From the NCBI GenBank assembly GCA_937930635.1, contig CALHCF010000002.1:1-64000 (forward strand): a stretch of 64,000 nucleotides of DNA, written 5' to 3'. Within the stretch, counting starts at the first letter, position 1, and every line of letters starts with the position of its first letter. The DNA is from an uncultured Rhizobiaceae group bacterium. Lineage in GTDB: Bacteria; Pseudomonadota; Alphaproteobacteria; Rhizobiales; Rhizobiaceae. This document shows positions 1-8,140 of the stretch, piece by piece. Under the pieces are notes generated by a model. The model was not told where the DNA came from, did not search any database, and worked only from the letters and a program-made list of their open reading frames with translations. The translations under genes and the position numbers were made by a program.

Positions 1-72
1 GCAATCGCCCAAAACCTCAGAAAACTCGCCAAACTCATCGAAGCACCAAGCCCAATCAACAAAACCTCTTAG
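1..72 (+). CDS. C-terminal end of a probable transposase (partial at window edge)
   Basis: The first frame is open from base 1 to a TAG at 70-72 and encodes 23 residues, beginning AIAQNLRKLAKLI. An AQNLRKLAKL block close to the C-terminus is what I know from DDE transposases of the IS1182/IS5 type. A motif resembling the end of such elements follows about 50 bp later. Only the tail is inside the window, so I cannot tell whether the gene is intact. The family call rests on one short block and is tentative. Confidence 0.45.
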   Translation, partial: AIAQNLRKLAKLIEAPSPINKTS

Positions 73-122
73 GCAGACACGCAGAACCAAAGCGGTCAGC
101 AATGAGCGATGCTCGAAGCAAT

Positions 123-144
123 GACTTTTTCAACGGAATAAGCC
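123..144. mobile_element. Possible right end of the insertion sequence
   Basis: A segment reading CTTTTTCAACGGAATAAG lies about 50 bp after the transposase-like stop. The TTTTTCAAC-type string resembles terminal inverted repeats of some DDE elements. The partner left end is outside the window, so the inverted repeat cannot be verified here. If correct, the element ends about 105 bp before the BCCT transporter gene. Confidence 0.25.
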
Positions 145-250
145 CGAGCCGGACATTTGTTGAACGTCGCAAACAAGCCATGTTGAGGCAACCAGTTTCA
201 CTACCCTGAATTTGCAAACAAATGAGACGGCAGCCTTGGGGAGAGGAACT

Positions 251-2083
251 ATGTCAATCAAACCTCCATTCACCGATCTGGAGATCAAGACGCAGGAGGC
301 GGGTTTCTATCAGGATAACAGCCTGCCGATCGCTCTGATAAGTAAAGGAATTATGGTCGCTCTAGTGCTCTGGGCACTGGTGTTCCCGGTTAATGCGAAT
401 GGTGCGCTTGGCAGTCTGAATGGCCAGTTGCTCGCGCTTTTCAACCAGTTCTACATCGTTATCGTCGGTGCTTTCTTTTTTTTTCTGATGGTTGTCGCCA
501 TTATTCCATCCACCGGACGTCGCATAATGGGCACCCCCGGGGAAAAACCGGAATTTTCCAATTTCTCGTGGTTTTCAATGATGTTTGGCGCAGGTCTGGG
601 TGTTGGCCTGATGGTGTTTGCTACCGCCGAACCACTTGGCCTCTGGGCTTCAAACCCTCTGACTGTATCCGGCGAAATCGCACCCAAGACGCCGGAAGCC
701 GTCGAATCAGCATATCGCTACACATTCGCGCATTACGGTTTTCATGCCTGGTCGATTTATGTCGTGACAGGTCTCAGCCTGGCCTATTACGCCTATACCC
801 GTAACATGCCGCTGACCATTCGTTCCGCGCTCACTCCGCTGTTCGGTAAATTGATGAACGGCTTTCTGGGCCATGTCGTAGATGTGCTGGGTGTCGTTGC
901 TACGATCCTTGGTGTCTCTGTAACAATCGGTTTCGGCGTCAGCCAGTTCATCGACGGTGTCTACGCGATCACCGGTATGGAATGGATCATGAACCTGACC
1001 GGCGATGTACCGACACCGAGCAAGGTTGGCCTGATTGCCGGTCTTGTCGTCATCATGGGATTGTCCATTATCTCGGCTGTCTCCGGTGTAGGTCGGGGAG
1101 TGAAATACCTCTCCAACCTCAACCTGGTGCTGTCGCTGATCTTGTTGCTGACATTCGTCATATTCGGTTCATTCCTGTTCGCCCTGTCGACCTATGTGTC
1201 AGCGATGATCGACTACATCCTGCACTTCTTGTCGATCAGCTTCGGTGCCTACGGCCCCCAAGGCGCTGCGGAATTCAGTGCCGCCTTGCCGGAAGCCGCC
1301 AAACCGTTGGCCGGTGAGCTTATGGCTGGTGCGACCAATCCATGGGGCAGTTTCGACGGCTTCAAGGAGGGGCTGAAAGGCGCCGCTACTGAACTGGATG
1401 ATGCTACCCTGATGGCTGCCTATGCAGCTGGCAATGAAGGCCGGCAGTTTGCCTGGCAGTCCGGCTGGACAACGTTCTACTGGGCCTGGTGGATCGCGTT
1501 CTCGCCCTTTGTGGGTCTGTTCCTTGCGCGCATCTCGAAAGGCCGTTCGGTGCGTGAGTTCATCATCGGCTGCGTCATTGCACCCGCTCTGGTGTGCTTT
1601 GCGTGGATGACCATTCTTGGCGGAACCGCGATCGACCTGGAAATCAACGGTGCTGCCAATGGGGCCATCGTCGGCGCTTCGCAGACCAACCAGCTCTTTG
1701 CGACGCTGGGTCAGATGATCAGTGGCGGCTTGTTGTCTGCACTGACTATCATGTGCGTGGTGCTGATCATGACCTTCCTGGTCACCTCAGCAGACTCCGG
1801 CATTCTCGTGATGAACACGATTATGTCCGGCGGCAGTCAGGAAACCGGCATCAAACACCGTATCGTTTGGGGTATTGTGCTGACCTCCGTTATCGGTGCG
1901 CTGATATTGGCCGCCGGTGAAAACAATCCCATGAATGCACTGAGGAATGCGATGATCATCGGCGCGCTGCCATTCACGATGGTCATGGGGCTGATGTGTG
2001 TGGCCTTAGCAAAAGCGCTCCACCGCGACGGGATGCGTGACAAGCATGATCTATCGGACGTGGCAGCAGCTCCGACAGAGTGA
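251..2083 (+). CDS. BCCT family (betaine/carnitine/choline-type) transporter
   Basis: A 610-residue inner-membrane protein with about twelve hydrophobic segments, the usual size for the betaine/carnitine/choline transporter family. The family core GWTTFYWAWWIAFSPFVG lies in the middle, and an ATAEPLGLW block is near residue 125. These carriers import quaternary-ammonium or related zwitterions such as betaine, choline, carnitine or DMSP, usually coupled to Na+ or H+. The substrate cannot be read from sequence. I chose the ATG at 251 because GAGAGG lies just upstream; an ATG 13 codons earlier has no ribosome site. A strong terminator follows at 2108, so the gene looks monocistronic. The upstream DNA carries insertion-sequence debris, so expression may depend on that junction. 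Confidence 0.93.
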   Translation: MSIKPPFTDLEIKTQEAGFYQDNSLPIALISKGIMVALVLWALVFPVNANGALGSLNGQLLALFNQFYIVIVGAFFFFLMVVAIIPSTGRRIMGTPGEKPEFSNFSWFSMMFGAGLGVGLMVFATAEPLGLWASNPLTVSGEIAPKTPEAVESAYRYTFAHYGFHAWSIYVVTGLSLAYYAYTRNMPLTIRSALTPLFGKLMNGFLGHVVDVLGVVATILGVSVTIGFGVSQFIDGVYAITGMEWIMNLTGDVPTPSKVGLIAGLVVIMGLSIISAVSGVGRGVKYLSNLNLVLSLILLLTFVIFGSFLFALSTYVSAMIDYILHFLSISFGAYGPQGAAEFSAALPEAAKPLAGELMAGATNPWGSFDGFKEGLKGAATELDDATLMAAYAAGNEGRQFAWQSGWTTFYWAWWIAFSPFVGLFLARISKGRSVREFIIGCVIAPALVCFAWMTILGGTAIDLEINGAANGAIVGASQTNQLFATLGQMISGGLLSALTIMCVVLIMTFLVTSADSGILVMNTIMSGGSQETGIKHRIVWGIVLTSVIGALILAAGENNPMNALRNAMIIGALPFTMVMGLMCVALAKALHRDGMRDKHDLSDVAAAPTE

Positions 2084-2107
2084 AGATTATTAATATAATG
2101 AGAATTG

Positions 2108-2133
2108 CCCCCAGTGTCAGCACTGGGGGTTTT
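2108..2133 (+). terminator. Rho-independent terminator of the BCCT gene
   Basis: A perfect 9-bp stem CCCCCAGTG/CACTGGGGG with loop TCAG is followed by TTTT, 25 bp after the transporter stop codon. Confidence 0.85.
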
Positions 2134-2343
2134 CTGGAACAATTTGCGCTGTCGTATTGTCGATGGTAGGCGAACAACGTGAAGGCGGCTTCGTCCACAC
2201 CTCGGCCATTGGTGAAGCGCTATCTGTCGCACCAAAAGTTCCACCAAAAAATTGCACGATAAAGACGTTCTGCAAGGTGTGGTCTAATCAAATTGCCAAC
2301 TTCGACCGCGGCTGAATGTCCCGACGCGCCTTGCCGCCGGCGT

Positions 2344-3732
2344 TCATGCTGCCCGCAGGTTTTCTTTTTCGACCCAGGCTTCGGCGTCGTTGAGAGACTG
2401 TTCCAGCCGGTCAAAGAGGGCGTTCAATTCATCTTCCTGGATCACCATGGGGGGACAAAGCGCCATGGTGTCGCCGATGGCTCTGGTTATCAGGCCATGG
2501 TTTTGTGCGAAGATGGATGTCTGCATTCCAACCGTCTGCTTGGGGTCGAAGGGTCGCTTTGTCGCTTTGTCGGCGACAAGTTCAACACCGCCCATGAGGC
2601 CGGAACTGCGAACTTCACCGACAAGGGGATGATCAGCCAGTTGGGCAAGACGTTGTTCAAACTGTGGAATCAGTGAGCGCACATGGCCTAGAATATCGCG
2701 GCGTTCATAGATTTCCAGCGCCTTGACGCCAAGCGCGCAACCAAGCGGGTGGCCGCCATAGGTATAACCGTGCCCGAAAACCCCGATTTTTTCCGACTGA
2801 GCCTCCAGCGCATCCATCATGAAATCCGGGATCATCACGGCACCAAGTGGTGCATAGGCGGAGGTGAGTTGTTTGGCGACCGATATTGTGTCGGGCTTCA
2901 TGCCGTGAGACTGGGCGCCCCACCATGCTCCGGTGCGACCGAAACCGTTGATCACCTCATCGTCGATGAGCAGAATATCATGCTGTTTCAAAATCGGCTG
3001 AATGGCTTCAAAATAGCCCGACGGCGGCACAATGACACCACCGGCACCCATCACGGGTTCGGCGATCATGGCCGCGATGGTGTCACCACCCTCGCGTTCA
3101 ATCATGGCTTCAAGGGATTTCGCCAGCCGGGCAACAAATTCACCTTCGCTCTCACCATCGGTGCCAAAACGGTAGTGATGCGGGCAGTCGGTATGTAAAA
3201 TCCCATCAAAGGGCAGGTCGAAATCCATGTGATTGGCGGGAAGGCCCGTTAGCGACGCCGCCATCAGCGTCACACCATGATAGGCCTTGATCCGTGAGAT
3301 TATCTTTTTCTTCTTGGGGCGCCCCATGGCGTTGTTGTAATACCAGACCAGCTTGATCTGCGTGTCGTTCGCCTCTGAACCGCTGGAAGTATAGAAGACC
3401 TTTGAAATGGGAACCGGCGCGAGCTCCTTGAGCTTTTCCGCCAGTTCGATGGCAGGCTCTGTGCCACGTCCGCCAAACTGATGATAGTAGGGCAGGGAGC
3501 GCATCTGCGCATCGGCGGCCTCTATCATTTCTTCGTCGCCGAATCCAAGACCGGTGCACCACAGACCGGCCATGCCTTCTATGTATTCATTGCCCTGGGT
3601 GTCATAGATAAACACACCCTTGCCGTGTGACATGATGGTCGGGCCGATGGACCGTAGTTTGTGCAACGGAGAATAAGGATGCAGGACAGCATCCAGATCG
3701 CGCGCCTGAAGGTTTGTCAAAGGTGTAGTCAT
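2344..3732 (-). CDS. Class III PLP-dependent aminotransferase (omega-amino acid/taurine-pyruvate type)
   Basis: A 462-residue fold-type I aminotransferase. Visible hallmarks are YTSSGSEAND (phosphate cup), KAYHG, the LLIDDEVINGFGRTG block with the PLP-ring aspartate, and the Schiff-base lysine in VAKQLTSAYAPLGA. Class III enzymes of this subgroup move the amino group from omega-amino acids, diamines or taurine to pyruvate; which donor is used here cannot be decided. The ATG at 3732 fits the family N-terminus and has AAGGG upstream; a longer reading would add 22 unrelated residues. It converges on the BCCT transporter gene, so a shared nitrogenous-substrate pathway is possible but not shown. 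Confidence 0.9.
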   Translation of the reverse strand: MTTPLTNLQARDLDAVLHPYSPLHKLRSIGPTIMSHGKGVFIYDTQGNEYIEGMAGLWCTGLGFGDEEMIEAADAQMRSLPYYHQFGGRGTEPAIELAEKLKELAPVPISKVFYTSSGSEANDTQIKLVWYYNNAMGRPKKKKIISRIKAYHGVTLMAASLTGLPANHMDFDLPFDGILHTDCPHHYRFGTDGESEGEFVARLAKSLEAMIEREGGDTIAAMIAEPVMGAGGVIVPPSGYFEAIQPILKQHDILLIDDEVINGFGRTGAWWGAQSHGMKPDTISVAKQLTSAYAPLGAVMIPDFMMDALEAQSEKIGVFGHGYTYGGHPLGCALGVKALEIYERRDILGHVRSLIPQFEQRLAQLADHPLVGEVRSSGLMGGVELVADKATKRPFDPKQTVGMQTSIFAQNHGLITRAIGDTMALCPPMVIQEDELNALFDRLEQSLNDAEAWVEKENLRAA

Positions 3733-3827
3733 GGCGTGGCCCTTAGAAAGTTTTGTCAACACTAGGGCCAAAGCCGGAGGAGCATCAAGTGGCTGCATTT
3801 ACGCACTTCGCATAGTCTTTGGAACCG

Positions 3828-4280
3828 TCAGTGCAGTTCCTGCTGCTGCCGAATGGCCGTGATGCTGGGACCCAATGCGCTGAGAATATTGGCAAACGAC
3901 GTGGCAAAATCCAGATATTCAGTGTCCAGCGCGTCGCCGTGAGCGACAAGCATGTCACCATTCTCGGGTTCCCGATAAACATATGCGACACATGTATCGT
4001 CATCACCGCACAGACGAATCGCGGCTACATGGGTGGTATCAATGGGAAACCTTTCGGCTGGAAAGGTGAAAAGAAAATCGTTTCCGGTTGAACCAAGCGC
4101 GCTGCGGACTGCGGTATCGAATTTGAGCTTCTCATCCTTTTTCCAGGCAAGAACCATTTCCAACTCCGCCACTTCAAGCGAAAAGTCCCTTGAACATTTG
4201 GCGGGTGGCGGCGTTGCTCCGGCAAGCTTGCGAGTTTTTCTTTTGTTTTTTCCGATTCGCAAATCTTTTGAGGATCCCAT
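3828..4280 (-). CDS. Conserved hypothetical protein, soluble, 150 aa
   Basis: I do not recognise a family. The protein begins MGSSKDLRIGKNKRKTRKL, a strongly basic N-terminus, followed by an acidic-to-mixed globular region with a CGDDDTC motif. No signal peptide or membrane span is visible from this start. The ATG at 4280 has AGGTG eight bases upstream. The frame is open further upstream to 4367 and would add a hydrophobic stretch, but without a good ribosome site. It is divergent from the acyl-CoA ligase gene and may share its promoter region (4281-4438). Confidence 0.6.
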   Translation of the reverse strand: MGSSKDLRIGKNKRKTRKLAGATPPPAKCSRDFSLEVAELEMVLAWKKDEKLKFDTAVRSALGSTGNDFLFTFPAERFPIDTTHVAAIRLCGDDDTCVAYVYREPENGDMLVAHGDALDTEYLDFATSFANILSALGPSITAIRQQQELH

Positions 4281-4438
4281 ACTAAACACACCTATTAAAA
4301 TCCCAACGCCCTCTCTTAAGCTGGGCAGCAAGAATGGCCAGAATACGGCGTTTGTGAAATTGCTCACTTATGGATGGATGGGCTCTTTACCCAAAAGGTG
4401 ACTTCCCTCAGTATCCCATTATAAAATTTGGAGGAAAC

Positions 4439-6067
4439 ATGCTCGGATTGATGCAGGAATGGCCACTTTTGTGCCACAAGATTATTGACTACGCGGCGCA
4501 ACAACATGGAAATCGCGATGTCGTGAGCCGTTCAATCGAAGGGCCGATCACACGGACCAATTATGGCCAGATCCGGGATCGCGCTCTGCGCTGCGCTCAG
4601 GCTCTTGACCGGGACGGATTCAAGCTTGGCGACCGGATTGCCACCCTGGCATGGAACACGGCGCGCCACACTGAAGTCTGGTACGGCATCATGGGTAATG
4701 GTGGTGTCTATCATACACTCAATCCCCGGCTGTTTCCCGAACAGATCGCCTGGATCATGAACCATGCGGGTGATTCTGCGATCTTTGTGGACCTGACATT
4801 CCTGCCCATCGTGGAAGCAATAGCGGATCAGGTTAAGAGCCTGCGCAAGATCATTGTTTTGACCGACGAAGCTCATATGCCAAAGGACAGCAAGCTCGAT
4901 CTGGTTTGCTATGAAAGTTGGCTTGCTGCCGCTGACGGTGATTTTACCTGGAAAGAGTTTGACGAAAACACCGCAGCAGGCATGTGCTACACATCGGGCA
5001 CGACCGGCGACCCCAAAGGCGTTGTCTATTCTCACCGTTCAAACGTCCTCCACGCGTTGATATCGTGTCAGCCCGATGCGCTTGGTATTGCCGCCAATGA
5101 GTCGATTATGCCGGTCGTTCCCATGTTTCATGCAAACGCCTGGGGCATTGCTTTCACAGCCCCTATGGTGGGCGCGAAAGTTGTCAATCCGGGGGCTCAG
5201 ATGGATGGTGAATCCATTTATGAGCTTCTGGATACGGAAAAAGTGACCTTTACCGCAGCGGTGCCAACAGTATGGCTAATGTTGCTCGCCTATCTGGAAG
5301 AGAGCGGCAAGATGCTTCCCCATCTTAATCGCGTGGTGATCGGTGGATCTGCCTGTCCGCGGGCCATGACACAGAAGTTCCAGGATGTTTATGGAGTCGA
5401 TGTCGTTCATGCGTGGGGTATGACCGAGATGAGTCCGCTTGGCACGCTTGGAGCGCTGAAACCGGAATATGCGGATCTGAGTGGCGACGCCAAACTGGAT
5501 ATTCAGGAGAAACAGGGATACGCGCCCTTCGGTGTGGAGATGAAAGTCACCGACGATGAAAACATTGAACTTCCCTGGGATGGCGAGAAGTTTGGCCGGC
5601 TGAAGGTGCGCGGTCCTGCGGTGGCTTCTGCCTATTATGGCGGGGCGGGAGAGGAGCAGTTTGATGATGAAAACTGGTTCGACACAGGCGATGTCGCCCA
5701 TATCAACGAAAACGGCTATATGCAGATTACTGACCGCGCCAAGGATGTGATCAAGTCAGGCGGCGAATGGATATCAACCATCGATCTGGAAAATCTTGCC
5801 GTTGGTCATCCTGATGTGCAGGAAGCGGCAGTAATCGGTGTGGTACACCCCAAATGGGATGAAAGGCCTTTGCTGATTATAATTCGCAAGGAAGGCAAAG
5901 ACCCCTCAAAGGATGATATTCTGTCATTCATGGATGGTAAGATCGCAAAATGGTGGATGCCGGATGATGTGGCCTTTGTCGATGAAATTCCCCATACCGC
6001 GACTGGCAAGATCCAGAAAACCGAATTGCGAAAACAGTTTGCCGACTACACGTTGCCCACTGCCTGA
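4439..6067 (+). CDS. Acyl-CoA ligase, DmdB/AlkK-type (3-methylthiopropionyl-CoA or medium-chain acyl-CoA ligase)
   Basis: A 542-residue AMP-forming adenylate enzyme that activates a carboxylic acid to its CoA thioester. Core motifs are YTSGTTGDPKG (P-loop), HAWGMTEMSP (A5), WFDTGDVA (A7) and DRAKDVIKSGGEWIS (A8), with the catalytic lysine in TATGKIQKTELR near the C-terminus. The N-terminus (MLGLMQEWPLL, LNPRLFPEQIAW) is that of the group containing AlkK and the DMSP-demethylation enzyme DmdB, so methylthiopropionate or medium-chain fatty acids are the likely substrates. The ATG at 4439 has a perfect GGAGG seven bases upstream; the open frame 69 bp further up is ignored. A strong hairpin follows the stop. 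Confidence 0.88.
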   Translation: MLGLMQEWPLLCHKIIDYAAQQHGNRDVVSRSIEGPITRTNYGQIRDRALRCAQALDRDGFKLGDRIATLAWNTARHTEVWYGIMGNGGVYHTLNPRLFPEQIAWIMNHAGDSAIFVDLTFLPIVEAIADQVKSLRKIIVLTDEAHMPKDSKLDLVCYESWLAAADGDFTWKEFDENTAAGMCYTSGTTGDPKGVVYSHRSNVLHALISCQPDALGIAANESIMPVVPMFHANAWGIAFTAPMVGAKVVNPGAQMDGESIYELLDTEKVTFTAAVPTVWLMLLAYLEESGKMLPHLNRVVIGGSACPRAMTQKFQDVYGVDVVHAWGMTEMSPLGTLGALKPEYADLSGDAKLDIQEKQGYAPFGVEMKVTDDENIELPWDGEKFGRLKVRGPAVASAYYGGAGEEQFDDENWFDTGDVAHINENGYMQITDRAKDVIKSGGEWISTIDLENLAVGHPDVQEAAVIGVVHPKWDERPLLIIIRKEGKDPSKDDILSFMDGKIAKWWMPDDVAFVDEIPHTATGKIQKTELRKQFADYTLPTA

Positions 6068-6078
6068 AACAAGAGCGT

Positions 6079-6104
6079 TTGAGGCTGATGCCATTCAGCC
6101 TCAA
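6079..6104. other. Strong stem-loop between acyl-CoA ligase and DUF1499 gene
   Basis: A perfect 10-bp inverted repeat TTGAGGCTGA/TCAGCCTCAA with a 6-nt loop lies 11 bp after the ligase stop and 11 bp before the next ATG. There is no T-tract, so it may be an mRNA-processing or stability hairpin rather than a classic terminator. Confidence 0.6.
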
Positions 6105-6115
6105 TCGGGATTGAG

Positions 6116-7117
6116 ATGACAACTTACGCCGAACGTCTGGCTCAGATCGAAAGGCCTCGATCCCGCGCGGCTCTATGGTGTCAACGTCTGGCCGTTTTTG
6201 CTGTTCCTTTCCTGATCATCGTCATTGGTGGGCATCGCTATGGCATTGTCGAGACGCAGGCTACTTTTTGGTTGCTGGGGCTTGGCGGCCTTATTGCGAT
6301 GTCGTCAATTATCGCCGGGGTTCGTGGTTTCTACGAGCTGTGGACCTACGGACATGAAGCTGGACTGACAGCAACACGGGGCGTGTTGCTTGCGACAGTT
6401 CTGCTGGTCCCCTTCATGTACCAGGGGGTAAAGGCATTCAGCCTCCCACCGCTTTATGACATATCAACCGATCTTGACGATGCGCCTGAGTTTGACAGTG
6501 CTCTGGATGATCGCACAGATGAAATGAACCCCATCGTTGAGCCTGTCGAGGCTATCAAACGGATTCAGCTGCAGGCTTATCCCAAAGTTGCCGCTCGCCG
6601 CTACCCGCTGGATTCCGGGCGGGTTTTCCGGGAGGTTGTGGGACTGGTTGGTGAACGTGACTGGACCATTTTGACGGAGGATACCAAGCAGGGCGCTGCG
6701 CCGATTGATGACGAAGGCTCTGGCCTGGTTGCCAAACCCAATACCGATGCAAACGGGCTTCCTCTGCGCACACCACTTCCGGTGCGGCGTCCGTTGAGAT
6801 CGACCAGCGCCGCACCGGGTGATCAGCCACCGATTGAGGCCGTACAGGTGTCGCCCGTTGGCCGAGCCGGGATTGCCAGTGATGATGTCAACGAGACTTC
6901 AAATGAACGCTATGTCGAGGCGGTAGCCACCTCATTTCTGTTCGCTTTTGAAAGCGATGTAGTAATCCGCATCATTGAAGAAGAAGAGGGAACACTTGTT
7001 GATATGCGTTCGTCGTCTCGTTGGGGTCCTCATGATCTTGGTTCAAACGCTCAACGCATTCTGTCCTTCATGGCAGATCTCGATCTCGCTCTGCAAGGAT
7101 TGGGTCAGGGGTCTTAG
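6116..7117 (+). CDS. DUF1499 family membrane protein
   Basis: A 333-residue protein with three predicted membrane segments in the first 110 residues (about 24-42, 52-70 and 88-107). A long soluble C-terminal domain follows, starting at the family hallmark YDISTDLDDAPEF. The C-terminal block VDMRSSSRWGPHDLGSNAQRI is also characteristic of DUF1499. The function is unknown; the domain is probably periplasmic. A proline- and arginine-rich insert sits around residues 210-240. It may be co-transcribed with the preceding ligase across the 6079 hairpin. Its stop codon overlaps that of the converging MBL-fold gene. Confidence 0.82.
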   Translation: MTTYAERLAQIERPRSRAALWCQRLAVFAVPFLIIVIGGHRYGIVETQATFWLLGLGGLIAMSSIIAGVRGFYELWTYGHEAGLTATRGVLLATVLLVPFMYQGVKAFSLPPLYDISTDLDDAPEFDSALDDRTDEMNPIVEPVEAIKRIQLQAYPKVAARRYPLDSGRVFREVVGLVGERDWTILTEDTKQGAAPIDDEGSGLVAKPNTDANGLPLRTPLPVRRPLRSTSAAPGDQPPIEAVQVSPVGRAGIASDDVNETSNERYVEAVATSFLFAFESDVVIRIIEEEEGTLVDMRSSSRWGPHDLGSNAQRILSFMADLDLALQGLGQGS

Positions 7118-8022
7118 GCCGGATAATAGGTGCCATCGATGGATGGGGAACCATCCGTCGTAACGACGCCACGTGCAACCAGATCTTCAATATGAGCCAG
7201 AACGGACAAACCTGCAGCGCCATGCAACCGTTTGTCAGTCGTGTGGTAGATCACAGCAACCATGGCCTGAATACTGGTTTGGCCGTTGCGGATCTGCTCC
7301 AGCACTGCCGTTTCCCGCATTTTGCGATGGGTGCGCAGTGCACGCACAAAGGCGGGAGCGTTTTCAAGCCGGCCGCCATGGCCCGGAAAATAGGTCGTCT
7401 GCGGCTGTTTCATGAGTATCTCAAGCGAAGCCATATAATCCGCCATCGCGCCATCCGGTGGCGCAACGATGCTGGTTGCCCACGCCATCACGTGGTCCCC
7501 TGGGATCAGATAGTCCGTATTGCACCATTCAAAGGCCATATGGTTGGCAGTATGACCCGGCGTAAAAAGCGCTTTGAGAGCCCAACCATCACCATCAACC
7601 ACCTCGCCATGTGACAATTTATGATCAGGGTTGAAATCAAGATCTGCACTTGCATCCAGAGTATTGGTCTCGCCGATGTTGAGAGATCGTGCGGGCCGGT
7701 GCGGGCCCTCTGCAAGAATTGGCGCACCGGTTTTGGCTTGCAACAACCGAGCAAGCGGTGAGTGGTCCATATGTGTATGAGTGACCAGAATGTGGCTGAC
7801 AGGACGCCCTCCCACGGCATTGAGTATCGCACTCAAATGCTCATCGTCATGTGGTCCGGGGTCGATAACAGCCACTCTTTCCTCACCAAGAATGTAGGTG
7901 TTGGTGCCGTGAAACGTGAAAGGAGAAGGATTGTTGGCCGTGATACGCATTAAGCTGGGCACCATTTCCACCGCCTCGCCATATCGCGGGTCGAACTCAG
8001 TGCGGAAATTCGGGCTGGTCAT
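7114..8022 (-). CDS. MBL-fold metallo-hydrolase
   Basis: A 302-residue metallo-beta-lactamase-fold hydrolase. The zinc-binding signature HTHMDHS is present, with further ligands in FTPGHTANH, IPGDHVM and YFPGHGG, and a C-terminal winged-helix-like tail. The family includes glyoxalase-II-like, LACTB2-like and thioester-cleaving enzymes, so the exact substrate is open. I chose the ATG at 8022; a TTG 21 codons earlier keeps the frame open but adds an unconserved leader, and neither has a convincing ribosome site. It lies between DUF1499 (convergent, overlapping stops) and the purine operon (divergent). Confidence 0.85.
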   Translation of the reverse strand: MTSPNFRTEFDPRYGEAVEMVPSLMRITANNPSPFTFHGTNTYILGEERVAVIDPGPHDDEHLSAILNAVGGRPVSHILVTHTHMDHSPLARLLQAKTGAPILAEGPHRPARSLNIGETNTLDASADLDFNPDHKLSHGEVVDGDGWALKALFTPGHTANHMAFEWCNTDYLIPGDHVMAWATSIVAPPDGAMADYMASLEILMKQPQTTYFPGHGGRLENAPAFVRALRTHRKMRETAVLEQIRNGQTSIQAMVAVIYHTTDKRLHGAAGLSVLAHIEDLVARGVVTTDGSPSIDGTYYPA

Positions 8023-8140
8023 TGATTGCAGGGCTTCATGAAATGAGTGGCAAGAACGGCAACTGTCTTGTGGCGTTCTGATCAAGTCAATATACCCGAT
8101 TCAATGAAGTCGCGGTCTGTCCGCAAATATCGGTGGTTAT

